Below the pieces are notes generated by a model, which worked only from the letters and a program-made list of their open reading frames with translations, was not told the DNA's origin and ran no database searches. Made by a program: the position numbers and the translations under genes. DNA of 64,000 nucleotides from contig JAJYDT010000002.1 of the NCBI GenBank assembly GCA_021777335.1, forward strand, positions 34,311 through 98,310, read 5' to 3'. Position 1 is the first letter of the stretch, and each line of letters starts with the position of its first letter. This document shows, in pieces, positions 16,086 through 27,358 of the stretch. Source of the DNA: Pseudomonadota bacterium. Lineage in GTDB: Bacteria > Pseudomonadota > Gammaproteobacteria > Acidiferrobacterales > Acidiferrobacteraceae.

Positions 16086-17342
16086 ATGCAACTCTTCGCT
16101 TTGGGGGTAAACCACCGAACGGCGCCGCTCGATATCCGCGAGCAGGCGGCGTTTGACCCCAAACACGTACCTGAAGCCTTGCGTGATGCAATGACCCACG
16201 GAGGGGCAGGTGAAGCAGCGATTCTCTCGACCTGCAATCGCAGCGAAATCTATTGCCGGATCAATGACATCAGCCCAGAAAGCGTGATCCGCTGGCTGTG
16301 CGATTATCGCCGCTTGAACCCCTCGACCGTCCGCCCTTATCTATACGTCCATCCTGGGCGCGAAGCGGTCACACACGCATTCCGCGTGGCCTCCGGGCTC
16401 GATTCCATGGTCCTGGGAGAACCACAGATCCTCGGCCAGATGAAGGACGCCTTCACCACAGCCCGCGAGGCAGGTACCACGGGCAAGATGCTGAACAAGC
16501 TGTTTCAGCAAACGTTCGCAGTCGCCAAACAGGTGCGCACGGATACGGCGATCGGCCTCAGCCCGGTGTCGGTCGCCTTCGCGGCAGTGGCTCTTGCGAA
16601 ACAGATTTTCAACGACCTTGCGGACCAGACCGTGCTCCTGATCGGCGCCGGGGACATGATCGAACTCACGGCGAAGCACTTCCGCGAGCAGAACGTGACC
16701 CGGTTTGTCATCGCAAACCGCACCTTCAACCGGGCACAGGCCCTGGCCGAACTCTATGATGGCCTTGCGATCCCATTCTCCGATCTTCCAGATCATTTGA
16801 GCCGCGCCGACATCATCGTCTCCTGCACCGCGAGCACCCTGCCGATCCTGGGCAAGGGTGCGGTCGAACGCGCGTTGCGCGTGCGCAAGCATCGTCCGAT
16901 CTTCATGATCGACATGGCGGTGCCACGCGATATTGAGGTCGAGGTCGGGGATCTCGGTGACGTCTATCTCTACACCGTGGACGACCTCAAGGACGTCGTC
17001 CAGGAAAACCTGGAGTCACGCAGGAAGGCGGCCCGCGAAGCCGAGAAAATCATTGATCTTGAGGTGATGGGCTTCATGCGCTGGGTACAGTCGCTTGATG
17101 CAGTGCCGGCCATCCGGGCCTTGCGGGAATCGGCGGAGGCTGTCCGGGACGCGGAGATCGCGCGCGCGATCCGTATGCTCGAAAACGGCGACGCACCGTC
17201 CGAGGTGATCACGAAACTTGGACGGTCCCTGACCAACAAATTCACCCACGGGCCGACCGCCGCCTTGAGAGCGGCAAGCCACGATCGGACCGATCTCCTT
17301 GAGGTCATCAGGCGGCTGTTCCCTGTCGGTGACGAGGATTAG
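16086..17342 (+). CDS. hemA: Glutamyl-tRNA reductase
   Basis: 418 residues with the N-terminal catalytic domain (LGVNHRTAPLDIRE, catalytic Cys in STCNRSEIY), the NADPH-binding domain (VLLIGAGDMIELTAKHF) and a C-terminal dimerisation domain. It reduces Glu-tRNA(Glu) to glutamate-1-semialdehyde, the first step of the C5 tetrapyrrole pathway. hemC, hemD, hemX and hemY are 27 kb away in this window. prfA begins right after the stop, as in most gammaproteobacteria. Confidence 0.97.
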   Translation: MQLFALGVNHRTAPLDIREQAAFDPKHVPEALRDAMTHGGAGEAAILSTCNRSEIYCRINDISPESVIRWLCDYRRLNPSTVRPYLYVHPGREAVTHAFRVASGLDSMVLGEPQILGQMKDAFTTAREAGTTGKMLNKLFQQTFAVAKQVRTDTAIGLSPVSVAFAAVALAKQIFNDLADQTVLLIGAGDMIELTAKHFREQNVTRFVIANRTFNRAQALAELYDGLAIPFSDLPDHLSRADIIVSCTASTLPILGKGAVERALRVRKHRPIFMIDMAVPRDIEVEVGDLGDVYLYTVDDLKDVVQENLESRRKAAREAEKIIDLEVMGFMRWVQSLDAVPAIRALRESAEAVRDAEIARAIRMLENGDAPSEVITKLGRSLTNKFTHGPTAALRAASHDRTDLLEVIRRLFPVGDED

Positions 17343-18425
17343 GTGAAGGACTCAATCCGCGACAAACTTGATGGCCTGACGCTGAGACTGGAAGAGATTA
17401 CTCGGGCGCTCGCCGACCCTGACGTGCTCGCAAACAGCGACCGCCTGCGCAAATTGTCGATCGAACGCTCCGGGCTCATGCCCGTTGTGGAACACTACCA
17501 GCAGTACCGTCGCGCGCTTGCGAATCTTGAAGCGGCAGAAGCCTTGCGCCGCGATCCGGACCAGGAGCTCCGGGCCATGGCAGAAGAAGAGGTGACGGCT
17601 GCGCGGCGCCGGAGCCAGGAACTCGAGGGAGCGCTTAAATCACTCCTGCTGCCGCGGGATCCCAAGGCCGAGCGCAATATCTTCCTGGAAATCCGTGCGG
17701 GTACCGGAGGCGACGAAGCCGCGCTGTTTGCGGGGGATCTGTTCCGGATGTATGACTACTATGCCCAGCGCCGTGGCTGGAAGGTTGAGGTGGTACACGC
17801 GAGCCACGGGGAGCACGGAGGTTACCGGGAGATCATCGCGCGTCTGGCGGGCCGGGGAGCCTATGCCCGCCTGAGATTCGAGTCCGGCGGACACCGGGTT
17901 CAGCGCGTACCCACAACCGAGGCCCAGGGACGTATCCATACCTCGGCCTGCACCGTAGCAGTCATGCCCGAAGCTGACAGCATCGAGGAGGTCGCCATCA
18001 GTCCGGCAGACCTCAAGATCGATACGTTCCGTGCGAGTGGCGCAGGCGGCCAGCATGTCAACAAAACCGACTCCGCCATCCGGATCACCCACCTGCCCAC
18101 AGGACTCGTCGTCGAATGCCAGGATGAGCGCTCCCAGCACAAAAACCGCGCGCGCGCGCTCTCAGTGCTGGCCTCGCGTCTTTTGGAGATGGAGGTTCGC
18201 AGACAGCAGGAGCAGGAGGCGGCGACGCGGCGGCTGCTGGTCGGAAGCGGCGACCGCTCCGAACGTATCCGTACCTACAACTTCCCTCAGGGGCGGGTGA
18301 CGGACCACCGCGTCGGGCTGACACTCTACAAGCTCGATCAGGTACTTTCCGGAGACCTCGACACGGTGATCGATGTGCTCGTCGCGGAGGATCAGGCGGA
18401 TCAACTCGCAGCACTCGGGCTGTGA
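17343..18425 (+). CDS. prfA: Peptide chain release factor 1
   Basis: 360 residues. The GGQ motif is in [20 protein letters not shown]. The codon-recognition PxT-type tripeptide is expected in the PTTEAQ region ([20 protein letters not shown]). It starts at GTG directly after the hemA stop and overlaps prmC by 4 bp (GTGA at 18422). RF1 reads UAA and UAG. Confidence 0.97.
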   Translation: MKDSIRDKLDGLTLRLEEITRALADPDVLANSDRLRKLSIERSGLMPVVEHYQQYRRALANLEAAEALRRDPDQELRAMAEEEVTAARRRSQELEGALKSLLLPRDPKAERNIFLEIRAGTGGDEAALFAGDLFRMYDYYAQRRGWKVEVVHASHGEHGGYREIIARLAGRGAYARLRFESGGHRVQRVPTTEAQGRIHTSACTVAVMPEADSIEEVAISPADLKIDTFRASGAGGQHVNKTDSAIRITHLPTGLVVECQDERSQHKNRARALSVLASRLLEMEVRRQQEQEAATRRLLVGSGDRSERIRTYNFPQGRVTDHRVGLTLYKLDQVLSGDLDTVIDVLVAEDQADQLAALGL

Positions 18426-19276
18426 ACGCCTCGGGCGCACTCACCGTCGGCGCATTCCTTGATCTGGCACCGCCCCCCTGGGAGCCTCGGGACCTGTGGC
18501 GGCGCGACATCGAGGTGCTGGTCGGTCATGTATGCGGTCTGTCTCGCGCCGAAATCATCGCGCACCCCGAGCGCGCGATTCCCAGCGGCGAATGCGCCTC
18601 GCTTGAGCAGATGGCGCAGCGCCGACACGCGGGTGAGCCCGTCGCCTATCTTACGGAGCACCGGGACTTCTGGACGCTCGACCTGCGTGTGACCCCGGAT
18701 ACGCTGGTGCCACGCCCAGAGACGGAACAACTGGTGGAGCTCGCGCTCTCACGCATCCCGCAGGACACGCTGGCGCGCATCGCCGACATTGGAACCGGTT
18801 GCGGCGCGATCGCGCTCGCCTTGGCCCGTGAACGTCCTGCCGCCCATGTCGTCGCCACCGATGTATCGCGCGCGGCGTTGTCAGTCGCCGAGGATAACGC
18901 GGCCCGGCACAAGCTTGCCAATGTCGAATTCCGCCAGGGAAACAGCGCGGGCGCACTCACCGGGGTCTTTGATGCCATCGTGAGCAACCCGCCCTATGTC
19001 GCCAACGGCGATCCTTGTCTTTGGGGACCAGATCTCTCGTTTGAACCGAAGATCGCGCTCATGGGGGGGCCCGACGGACTCGACGTGATGCGGCGCATCG
19101 CCTTCGAGGCGCGCGCGAAGCTCCGCTCTGGCGGCTGGCTCGCGCTGGAACACGGGCACGATCAGCAACCGCGTATCGTTGATCTGCTCCAACGCTATGG
19201 ATATACCGATATCGAGAGCCGTAACGACTCCGGGGGGGTTCCAAGAATGGTTGTCGCCACATGGAGCGGCTCATGA
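18422..19276 (+). CDS. prmC: Release factor glutamine methyltransferase
   Basis: 284 residues. It has the N-terminal helical domain, SAM-binding [15 protein letters not shown] and the catalytic NPPY ([11 protein letters not shown]). It methylates the Gln of the GGQ motif of RF1/RF2, so its coupling to prfA by a 4-bp GTGA overlap fits its task. It overlaps the next gene as ATGA. Confidence 0.97.
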   Translation: MNASGALTVGAFLDLAPPPWEPRDLWRRDIEVLVGHVCGLSRAEIIAHPERAIPSGECASLEQMAQRRHAGEPVAYLTEHRDFWTLDLRVTPDTLVPRPETEQLVELALSRIPQDTLARIADIGTGCGAIALALARERPAAHVVATDVSRAALSVAEDNAARHKLANVEFRQGNSAGALTGVFDAIVSNPPYVANGDPCLWGPDLSFEPKIALMGGPDGLDVMRRIAFEARAKLRSGGWLALEHGHDQQPRIVDLLQRYGYTDIESRNDSGGVPRMVVATWSGS

Positions 19277-20031
19277 ACGACAGACAGCTCCTGCGCTACG
19301 CGCGGCAGATCCTCCTGCCCGAGGTCGGGATCGAGGGGCAGAAGCGGCTGCAAGACGCGTGTGTGCTCATTATCGGCCTTGGCGGACTGGGCACACCATC
19401 CGCGCTTTATCTTGCGACTTCGGGCCTTGGTCGATTCATCCTCGTCGACGATGACACGGTCGACATCGCTAATCTGCCACGCCAGATCCTTTACGACGCC
19501 ACGCAGACCGGGCAACCCAAGGTGGCATGCGCAGCCGCCTTCCTTCAGCGGGCAAACGAAGCGGCACACATTGAGACCATCAACCGGCGGCTGTCAGGCA
19601 ATGAGCTATTGGCGGTGGTACGGCGCGCCAACGTGGTGCTGGATGCTACCGACAATTTTGAGAGCCGGTTCGCCATCAACCACGCCTGTGTTGCGGCGCG
19701 GGTGCCGCTCGTGTCGTCGGCCGTGATCCGGATGGAAGGACAAATCACGGTATTCCGCCGCGACCTCCCCGATGCTCCCTGCTACCGATGTCTTTATGCC
19801 GACGGGGTGGATGAGGACACCTGCGTGCATAGCGGCATACTGGCCCCGGTCGCCGGCGTCATGGGAACGCTGCAGGCCCTTGAGGCGATCAAGATCCTGG
19901 CCGGGGTCGGCGTCGACCTTGGTGGGCGCCTGCTCCTCTTCGATGGCGCACGCACACAGTGGCGGGAAATTGCGCTTCGGCGTGATCCGCACTGCCCTGT
20001 CTGCGGGGATACGGCCGCCACCGTTCCGTAA
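19273..20031 (+). CDS. moeB: MoeB/ThiF-family adenylyltransferase
   Basis: About 252 residues from the ATG at 19273, which overlaps the prmC stop as ATGA; an ATG 12 nt earlier is less likely. ATP-binding GLGGLGTPSALYLATSGLG, VDDDTVDIANLPRQ, and two zinc CxxC pairs (CYRC and CPVC). E1-like enzymes of this type adenylate the C-terminal Gly-Gly of MoaD or ThiS-like sulfur carriers. There is no rhodanese domain. In Pseudomonas the same order continues with murI, which is not here. Confidence 0.9.
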   Translation: MNDRQLLRYARQILLPEVGIEGQKRLQDACVLIIGLGGLGTPSALYLATSGLGRFILVDDDTVDIANLPRQILYDATQTGQPKVACAAAFLQRANEAAHIETINRRLSGNELLAVVRRANVVLDATDNFESRFAINHACVAARVPLVSSAVIRMEGQITVFRRDLPDAPCYRCLYADGVDEDTCVHSGILAPVAGVMGTLQALEAIKILAGVGVDLGGRLLLFDGARTQWREIALRRDPHCPVCGDTAATVP

Positions 20032-20324
20032 ACTCGACTTCGCACACCAGATCCGGATCCGCCCCGCGGAGGCTTCGCCGCGCACCGGCCCGTCGCACGG
20101 ATTTTTGCGGGTTTCGGGCGGACGAGCCCCGCTGCGTGAGTCCATTGCGCAGGGTACATGGGGGCAGAAAACACCGAGGCTGCCAAAAAACGGGGTTCCA
20201 CAGGTCTGGCAGAACGGCCCCTCCACAATAAGGATCCTGGCTTATCGACATCACTGCCATGAGCCCATGGCACTTGCGCCCGTGATGCGGCCTTCGTCCC
20301 TACGCGAGGGTGGTTCGCAGGCGT
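20032..20324. other. Intergenic stretch between moeB and the GST gene
   Basis: No gene was recognised in this 293-bp stretch. The two flanking genes converge on it. Short inverted repeats are present (CTGCCA / TGGCAG near 20185-20215), but none is followed by a T tract. Confidence 0.4.
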
Positions 20325-20954
20325 CTATGGACCCGCCGTCACGGGCCTCGTGGTATGGGTCGCTTGTGTTGCCGGACGTGCACCAATAGTCGCAACCCAC
20401 CGGCTCAGGTTGGCGTAATCGCCAACATGAATCTCGGCGATGTCTTCCAAAATGTCACACCAGGGATAGAGCGCGATATCGGCGATGGAGTATTCGCCAC
20501 ACAGGTAGCGCTGACCCTCCAGCTGGTGATCAAGCAAGGTGCAGTAGCGAGTGAGCTTGTCCCGGTAGCGCGGGAGATGGCATTCAGTCATCGCCTGAGA
20601 TTCAATCAAGAGATAATGGTATAACTCGCCCATGACAGGCCCCACGTTGGCCACCTCAAACATGAGCCACTTCATGACTTCTGTGCGTGGCCCAAGCCCT
20701 GTCGGCAAAAATTGCCCGGATTTTTCTGCCAGGTAGTACAAAATAGCCCCCGATTCGAAGACTGACATACCGCTGTCCCGATCAAGAATTGCAGGTACAG
20801 TCGCGTTCGGACTGATGGCCAGAAAACTCGGGGCAAACGTTCCATCAGGCCCTCGATCCACACTCTGGACCTCATGGGGTATACGGGTTTCAGCAAGCAT
20901 AAGGGAGATTTTCTGTACGTTTGGGCTGGCGGTATTTCTATAGAAGGTAATCAT
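20325..20954 (-). CDS. Glutathione S-transferase family protein
   Basis: 209 residues. The N-terminal thioredoxin-like domain starts MITFYRNTASPNVQKISLML, with NATVPAILD (cis-Pro) and the glutathione-binding FESGAILYYLAEK; a helical C-terminal domain follows with SIADIALYPW. This is the cytosolic nu/theta-like GST layout, probably acting in peroxide or electrophile detoxification. The substrate is unknown. It is alone, flanked on both sides by gene-poor DNA. Confidence 0.9.
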   Translation of the reverse strand: MITFYRNTASPNVQKISLMLAETRIPHEVQSVDRGPDGTFAPSFLAISPNATVPAILDRDSGMSVFESGAILYYLAEKSGQFLPTGLGPRTEVMKWLMFEVANVGPVMGELYHYLLIESQAMTECHLPRYRDKLTRYCTLLDHQLEGQRYLCGEYSIADIALYPWCDILEDIAEIHVGDYANLSRWVATIGARPATQATHTTRPVTAGP

Positions 20955-21439
20955 GGACGGGCTCCTCTCCGCTTAAAAAACACATAGGTTATTCGATGAC
21001 CTGATTGCGCGCCGCGTGCAACACCGAACATGAAGCGTTGTATCAGAAACCGGGGCTTCTTGGCACGACATCGGCGATGAGACCAGGCACTGCGATTGAT
21101 ATCGAGACAGCCTTGCCCAAAATGCTCAGCACTTTCCCGGCAGGCGTAGGTCGCAGAAGCCTCCGTAAAAACAAATGTCCGATCGATCACGGACCGGGTG
21201 GCAGACGCAGGTTGTCTCGTATTGGCACAAACCCGCAAAGTGCGCGCGAGCCTGTACAAATGCGGCACATCGTGCCGTTTTTAAATTGCAGCGGGAGCAG
21301 GCTGGATGGTGGGCCAAAACCTGTGAGGACGCCGATTTTCACTGTGGTTGCGCCTCCGGCAGTGGTCACCGGAGACCGGTCGTCCATACCGGGACCGCCC
21401 AATTCCGATATCTGGGATACCTTTTCGGTAATCTGAGGG
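20955..21439. other. Gene-poor stretch upstream of the GST gene
   Basis: In 485 bp I see only short frames on both strands without family resemblance. The promoter of the GST gene should lie at its left end. The minus-strand frame at 20951-21268 is the longest, but its composition looks like noise. Confidence 0.4.
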
Positions 21440-22036
21440 TTATACAGGAGGCTCGCGAAACAGCGCCAAGCGGAGTACACCCCAGTCGGCCTCCCATTCA
21501 AAAATCGCGGATTCACGGAAACGGGTACGCACAAAACGGGAGATGCGCCCATCGAGCACTGACATCATGAGGCGCGCTGCGACCGTGGCCGGCTCCCTCA
21601 GCCGGTTGTGCAGTTCATCCTCGCGCAGCACCTGTTTCAGCTGCACCTCGATGCGGTCGAACAACTGCACCACGCGCTCCCGCAGCCGCTCAATCTCTCC
21701 AGACAGGACATTGCCCTGCATGAGGCAGGCGAGACCCGGGTTCTTGTCGGCAAAGGCCAGCGTGAGCAGAAGCAACTTCGCGGCGCGCCGCTCTCCGGTA
21801 GGTTCCTCCGCGAGCACCCGGGTAATTCGGGGAAAGAGGCTCTCCTCGATAAATTCGATCAGTGCCTCGAACATCCGAGCCTTGCTCGGGAAATGCCGGT
21901 ACAACGCGGCCTCGGACACCGAGAGACGCCGGGCAAGGGCAGCGGTGGTCACCGGCTCTCCGGCACCCGCCTCCAGCATGGCGGCAAGGGCCTCCAGTAC
22001 CTCCCTGCGCCGGGTTCCCGATGCCGGTCTGGGCAT
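21440..22036 (-). CDS. slmA: TetR-family nucleoid occlusion factor SlmA
   Basis: 198 residues from ATG 22036 (MPRPASGTRRREVLEALAAM). The TetR HTH is VTTAALARRLSVSEAALYRHFPSKA, the form typical of SlmA, and the ligand domain contains IEFIEESLFPRI and a conserved end. SlmA binds chromosomal SBS sites and blocks FtsZ assembly over the nucleoid. The start lies one base after the stop of the small upstream gene (TAG-T-ATG), so argB, orf86 and slmA form an operon. Confidence 0.88.
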   Translation of the reverse strand: MPRPASGTRRREVLEALAAMLEAGAGEPVTTAALARRLSVSEAALYRHFPSKARMFEALIEFIEESLFPRITRVLAEEPTGERRAAKLLLLTLAFADKNPGLACLMQGNVLSGEIERLRERVVQLFDRIEVQLKQVLREDELHNRLREPATVAARLMMSVLDGRISRFVRTRFRESAIFEWEADWGVLRLALFREPPV

Positions 22037-22037
22037 A

Positions 22038-23340
<1,303 letters not shown>

Positions 23341-23351
23341 ACTGTCAACGC

Positions 23352-23801
23352 TCAGGACAGCTGGATCTTTTTCGGTTTGATCTCTTCGGCCTTGGGCAGA
23401 GTCAGCTCCAGAACCCCATCGCGGTAGCTTGCCTTGATGGCCTTGTCGTCAATGCGTGTCCCGAGACGGACGCTACGACTGCACTTGCCGTATCGCCGCT
23501 CCTGCCGGAGCAGTCGGTCATCGCTCTTCTCCGCATCCTCATAACGGCTTTCGCCAGTGATCGTCAGCACGCCATTGGAAAGCGTGACGTCAATGTCCTC
23601 CTTGCTGACACCTGGCATCTCAGCCCGGATCACGTACTCATTGTCCCGCTCCATTACGTCCATCGGCATCGTGATTGCCAGGGCGGACTCGCTCGCTCGC
23701 CGGAGCGGACGGAAAAAACCCTCAAACAGATTGTCGAGTTCGTCATTTACAAGGGTCCAGCCGTCGCGCACCGGGTTTTGCACAAGACCAGTCGTGTTCA
23801 T
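23352..23801 (-). CDS. Small heat-shock protein, Hsp20/alpha-crystallin family
   Basis: 149 residues. N-terminal arm, then the alpha-crystallin domain (DVMERDNEYVIRAEMPGV through GVLELTLPKAEE), and a short tail with the I-x-L-like KKIQLS. It is an ATP-independent chaperone that holds unfolding proteins. AGGAGG precedes the ATG. A heat-shock promoter is upstream, and hslU lies 75 bp away in the same direction. Confidence 0.95.
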   Translation of the reverse strand: MNTTGLVQNPVRDGWTLVNDELDNLFEGFFRPLRRASESALAITMPMDVMERDNEYVIRAEMPGVSKEDIDVTLSNGVLTITGESRYEDAEKSDDRLLRQERRYGKCSRSVRLGTRIDDKAIKASYRDGVLELTLPKAEEIKPKKIQLS

Positions 23802-23837
23802 GACTTCACCTCCTGAAGGATTAGAATCACGCCCTTT

Positions 23838-23866
23838 TTATGTGGTCTGAGCCAAATAATTTCAAG
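23838..23866 (-). promoter_or_regulatory. Sigma-32 promoter of hsp20
   Basis: Minus strand: CTTGAAA (23866-23860), 14-nt spacer, CCACATAA (23845-23838). The -35 is a perfect match to the E. coli sigma-32 consensus CTTGAAA and the -10 is close to CCCCATnT. Initiation would be about 30 nt before the start codon. Confidence 0.7.
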
Positions 23867-23876
23867 ATGGTCCGCA

Positions 23877-25226
23877 TCACAGGATGTACCGGGCCAGATT
23901 GTCGTCCTGCGCCAGATCGGACAGCTGCCGATCGACATAGGCGTCATCGATAACGACGTTTTCGCCATTGCGGTCAGGCGCTTCGAACGACACCGCCTCA
24001 AGCAACCGCTCCATGACCGTATGGAGCCTGCGTGCGCCGATATTCTCCGTACGCTCGTTCACCTGCCAGGCAATCTCGGCAATGCGCCTGAGCGCGGAAG
24101 GCTGAAATTCGAGATTGACACCCTCGGTCAAGAGCAGCGCTGAATACTGTTCGGTCAGCGATGCATCTGGCTCGGTCAGGATGCGGACGAAGTCATCGAC
24201 GGTGAGCGCGTCGAGCTCCACCCGGATAGGCAGCCGTCCCTGGAACTCCGGAATCAGGTCCGACGGTTTTGCAAGATGGAACGCACCCGAGGCGATGAAC
24301 AGGATATGGTCCGTCCTCACCATGCCGTACTTGGTCGAGACCGAGGAACCCTCGACGAGCGGGAGCAGGTCGCGCTGCACACCTTCCCGGGAAACGTCCG
24401 GGCCCTGGCCATTATGTCCAACGATCTTGTCGATCTCATCGATAAACACGATCCCGTGCTGTTCCACGCGCTCCACGGCGCGGGCCTTGAGATCCTCATC
24501 GTTCACCAGGCGCGCCGCCTCCTCTTCGGTCAGCAGCTTCATCGCTTCCCGTATCTTCACCCGCCGCGACTTCGTGCGCCGACCCCCGCCCATGTTCTGA
24601 AATACATTCTGCAGCTGGCTCGTCATCTCCTCCATGCCCGGAGGCGCAAAGATCTCGACCCCCAGCGGAGAGGATTGCAGCTCGATCTCGATCTCCCGGT
24701 CATCCAGTCCGCCCTCTCGAAGCTGCTTGCGGAAGCGCTGGCGACCGGCGCCGTCGGTGGGCTCCGGATGTGCAGCGGCGCCGGACAAACCATAGGAAGT
24801 CTCGCGCGCGGGCGGCATGAGGATATCGAGGATACGGTCTTCCGCGGCGGCCTCGGCATGGATACGGACCTTGGCCATCTCTTCCGTGCGAGTCATCTTC
24901 ACACCAATGTCCGCAAGGTCCCTGACGATGGAATCAACGTCGCGGCCGACGTATCCCACCTCAGTGAACTTGGTCGCTTCGACCTTGATGAAAGGCGCCT
25001 GGGCCAGTTTGGCGAGACGCCGCGCGATCTCGGTCTTGCCAACGCCGGTGGGCCCGATCATCAGAATATTCTTCGGCGTGATCTCATTGCGCAGGTCATC
25101 ACGCTCCACCTGGGTGCGTCGCCACCGGTTACGCAGCGCGACGGCGACGGCGCGCTTGGCCGCCGCCTGACCGACAATGTGTTTGTCAAGCTCTTGCACA
25201 ATCTCACGCGGCGTCATCTCGGACAT
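23877..25226 (-). CDS. hslU: ATP-dependent protease ATPase subunit HslU
   Basis: 449 residues, standard. The start is [17 protein letters not shown]; Walker [14 protein letters not shown], the intermediate I-domain, Walker B region [11 protein letters not shown], and the C-terminal LARYIL that docks into HslV. It unfolds substrates for the HslV peptidase. It begins 3 bp after hslV ends (intergenic 25227-25228), so they are one operon. Confidence 0.97.
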   Translation of the reverse strand: MSEMTPREIVQELDKHIVGQAAAKRAVAVALRNRWRRTQVERDDLRNEITPKNILMIGPTGVGKTEIARRLAKLAQAPFIKVEATKFTEVGYVGRDVDSIVRDLADIGVKMTRTEEMAKVRIHAEAAAEDRILDILMPPARETSYGLSGAAAHPEPTDGAGRQRFRKQLREGGLDDREIEIELQSSPLGVEIFAPPGMEEMTSQLQNVFQNMGGGRRTKSRRVKIREAMKLLTEEEAARLVNDEDLKARAVERVEQHGIVFIDEIDKIVGHNGQGPDVSREGVQRDLLPLVEGSSVSTKYGMVRTDHILFIASGAFHLAKPSDLIPEFQGRLPIRVELDALTVDDFVRILTEPDASLTEQYSALLLTEGVNLEFQPSALRRIAEIAWQVNERTENIGARRLHTVMERLLEAVSFEAPDRNGENVVIDDAYVDRQLSDLAQDDNLARYIL

Positions 25227-25228
25227 GG

Positions 25229-25765
25229 CTAGACTAGCTCTTCAATGCTTAATTGATGATTGGTATAGATGCAGATGTCGGCCGCGATATGGAGCGCACG
25301 CTCGACGAGCGAGCGGGCATCGAGCGTTGTGTTCTCGAGGAGTGCCCGGGCTGCCGCCTGGGCATACGGTCCGCCCGAACCGATCGCGATCAGGCCGCCT
25401 TCGGGTTCGATCACGTCGCCGTTTCCCGTGATCAGGAGCGAGCTATTGCGGTCGGCAACGGCGAGCAAGGCCTCGAGGCGCCTAAGCATCCGGTCCGTGC
25501 GCCAGTCCTTGGCGAGCTCCACAGCGGCCCGCGTGAGATTGCCCTGATGCTTCTCGAGCTTCCCTTCGAAACGCTCGAAGAGCGTAAACGCATCGGCGGT
25601 CGCGCCAGCAAAGCCGGCAAGCACCTGGTCCTTGTAGAGTCGTCGCACCTTGCGTGCGTTGCCTTTCATGATGGTGGTACCAAGCGACACCTGACCGTCG
25701 CCACCCAGCACAACCAGCCCTTCCCGGCGCACCGAGAGGATGGTAGTCCCATGAGCAATCTCCAA
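25229..25765 (-). CDS. hslV: ATP-dependent protease peptidase subunit HslV
   Basis: 178 residues if the start is TTG at 25765 (M-E-I-A-H-G then TTILSVRR). The catalytic Thr follows HG and would be exposed by removal of the six-residue leader, as in many beta- and gammaproteobacteria. [20 protein letters not shown] and [17 protein letters not shown] are family motifs. AGGGG lies before the TTG. A heat-shock-like promoter is 40-68 nt upstream. Confidence 0.93.
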   Translation of the reverse strand: MEIAHGTTILSVRREGLVVLGGDGQVSLGTTIMKGNARKVRRLYKDQVLAGFAGATADAFTLFERFEGKLEKHQGNLTRAAVELAKDWRTDRMLRRLEALLAVADRNSSLLITGNGDVIEPEGGLIAIGSGGPYAQAAARALLENTTLDARSLVERALHIAADICIYTNHQLSIEELV

Positions 25766-25803
25766 ACCCCTAACCCCCCGATCTTCGGTACGCAGACTTG
25801 GGC

Positions 25804-25833
25804 AAGATGGAGGCGGACATGCCAAAAGCCAAG
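25804..25833 (-). promoter_or_regulatory. Possible sigma-32 promoter of hslVU
   Basis: Minus strand: CTTGGCT (25833-25827), 14-nt spacer, CTCCATCT (25812-25805). The -10 matches 7 of 8 consensus positions; the -35 matches the CTTG core only. Initiation would be about 30 nt before the TTG start. Confidence 0.45.
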
Positions 25834-25901
25834 AGGCGGTTTACACTCGGATCCTATGGTCTGGATTTTGCATGACTATTTCCAGTAACTAAGCGCCCTA
25901 T

Positions 25902-27140
25902 ATGAGAAAAAAAATTGAAGTGTCGGATCTGAAACCCGGGATGTATGTCTCGGCGCTCGATCGTCCGTGGATCGAAACTCCGTTTCTTTTTCAAGGCATT
26001 ACCATCGAATCATACGATCAGATCGAGGAGTTGCGGCGCTACTGCAACTACGTCTTCATCGATGACCTGTCGATTGCCCGCCCCGCCCAAGAACGGCACA
26101 TCGAGATCGAATTGTTCAAAAAATCGGCACAAGGGGCACTCGACGCACGTTCCTCGACCCCCCGGCAGTCGGTGAAGTTCGAGCAGGAATTGCAACATAT
26201 TGAAGCAGATTACCGCAAATTCATGGGAGTTGCCGACGATTTCATGAAAGACGTCCGTCTAGGCCGCAGCCTGGACATCGAGCCGGTCAAGACCACCGTG
26301 CACGAGGCGGTTGAAAGCATTCTCCGCAACCCTGACGCGCTCATCTGTCTCACGCAACTCAGGGGGAAAAGCCAGTCCACGGCGCTGCATTCGATGCGCG
26401 TCTCGATCCTCTCAATAGCCTTCGCGCACCATCTCCAGCTGCCATTGCCGACCCTGAACGCCATTGGCATCGGCGCCCTGCTGCACGACGTCGGCAAGGG
26501 CCGGTTGCCGGAGGAGTTGATCAACAAGACCGGGGCGCTCACCTTTGCCGAGCAGGAACTGATGAAGCGCCACGTCCCGCTTGGTCTCGAGATCGTCACC
26601 GACACCCGCGGACTCCCTGCCGAGGCAATCGACGCCGTCGCGCTCCATCATGAATATTTTGACGGCAGCGGCTATCCGGGCCAGATCAAGAAACCGGCGA
26701 GCCTCATCGGCCAGATCACTGCCCTCGTCAACCATTATGACGCGCTGACTTCGGATGTTGCGGGCCGCCCAGCCATATCACCGCATGCCGCCCTGCTGCA
26801 CCTGTATGCGCAGCGGGATATGTTGTTTGAGCGGGGGCTGGTCGAGCGATTTACCCAGTGTGTCGGCATCTACCCCATTGGCTCGCTGGTTCAGTTAAGC
26901 ACAGGGCACGTGGGTATTGTCGCCGCGATCAACCGTGCACGGTTTCTGCGCCCCAAGATCGCGCTCGTCGTGGACGATCAAGGACACCGCTACACCCCGG
27001 CAAAGATGGTGGATCTTTCGGATCAGGCGCGGGACGAGGCATCTAGGCGCTGGGAAATCAAATCGGTGCTTCCACCGGCAAACTTTGACCTTATCTCTGC
27101 TGCCGACCTCGCCGTACTCGTCGCAGACGCAACCCGCTAG
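25902..27140 (+). CDS. HD-GYP domain cyclic-di-GMP phosphodiesterase
   Basis: 412 residues. An N-terminal DUF3391-type region (MRKKIEVSDLKPGMYVSALD) precedes an HD-GYP domain with HDVGKGRLP and HHEYFDGSGYP; both metal-binding His-Asp and GYP signatures are intact, so it is likely an active c-di-GMP hydrolase. No receiver or membrane domain is present, so it is cytosolic. It is divergent from hslV and followed by a hairpin. What it controls (motility, biofilm) cannot be told from neighbours. Confidence 0.93.
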   Translation: MRKKIEVSDLKPGMYVSALDRPWIETPFLFQGITIESYDQIEELRRYCNYVFIDDLSIARPAQERHIEIELFKKSAQGALDARSSTPRQSVKFEQELQHIEADYRKFMGVADDFMKDVRLGRSLDIEPVKTTVHEAVESILRNPDALICLTQLRGKSQSTALHSMRVSILSIAFAHHLQLPLPTLNAIGIGALLHDVGKGRLPEELINKTGALTFAEQELMKRHVPLGLEIVTDTRGLPAEAIDAVALHHEYFDGSGYPGQIKKPASLIGQITALVNHYDALTSDVAGRPAISPHAALLHLYAQRDMLFERGLVERFTQCVGIYPIGSLVQLSTGHVGIVAAINRARFLRPKIALVVDDQGHRYTPAKMVDLSDQARDEASRRWEIKSVLPPANFDLISAADLAVLVADATR

Positions 27141-27160
27141 CGGTTGCCTGAAGGCAACCG
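27141..27160 (+). terminator. Hairpin after the HD-GYP gene
   Basis: CGGTTGCC TGAA GGCAACCG is a perfect 8-bp stem with a 4-nt loop, starting directly after the stop codon. There is no T tract, so it may act as an RNA-end protector or a weak terminator. Confidence 0.5.
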
Positions 27161-27307
27161 CCGTTCCGTCACACCCACACAAACCTGCACGGCAACCTAT
27201 CGCCGGGCCGCTCGCTCTCCTATGGCATGCCCTCTGAATTCGAAGCAGCGCCTTATCGGCAGCCGGATGCGACAAGTGCCGACTTGCCATCATTTTTCAT
27301 ACCTTTA

Positions 27308-27341
27308 TAGAGAACTTGTTTGGATAGAGAACTTGTTTGGA
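27308..27341. repeat. Tandem 17-bp duplication
   Basis: TAGAGAACTTGTTTGGA occurs twice without any gap. It lies between the HD-GYP gene and the end of xerC, which converge, and breaks no gene. Confidence 0.85.
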
Positions 27342-27358
27342 TCCTGCCGTTTCCCGGT

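Noticed and set aside
20951..21268. 105-codon minus-strand frame upstream of the GST gene
   Set aside because: Biased composition, no ribosome site and no recognisable motif; treated as noise.
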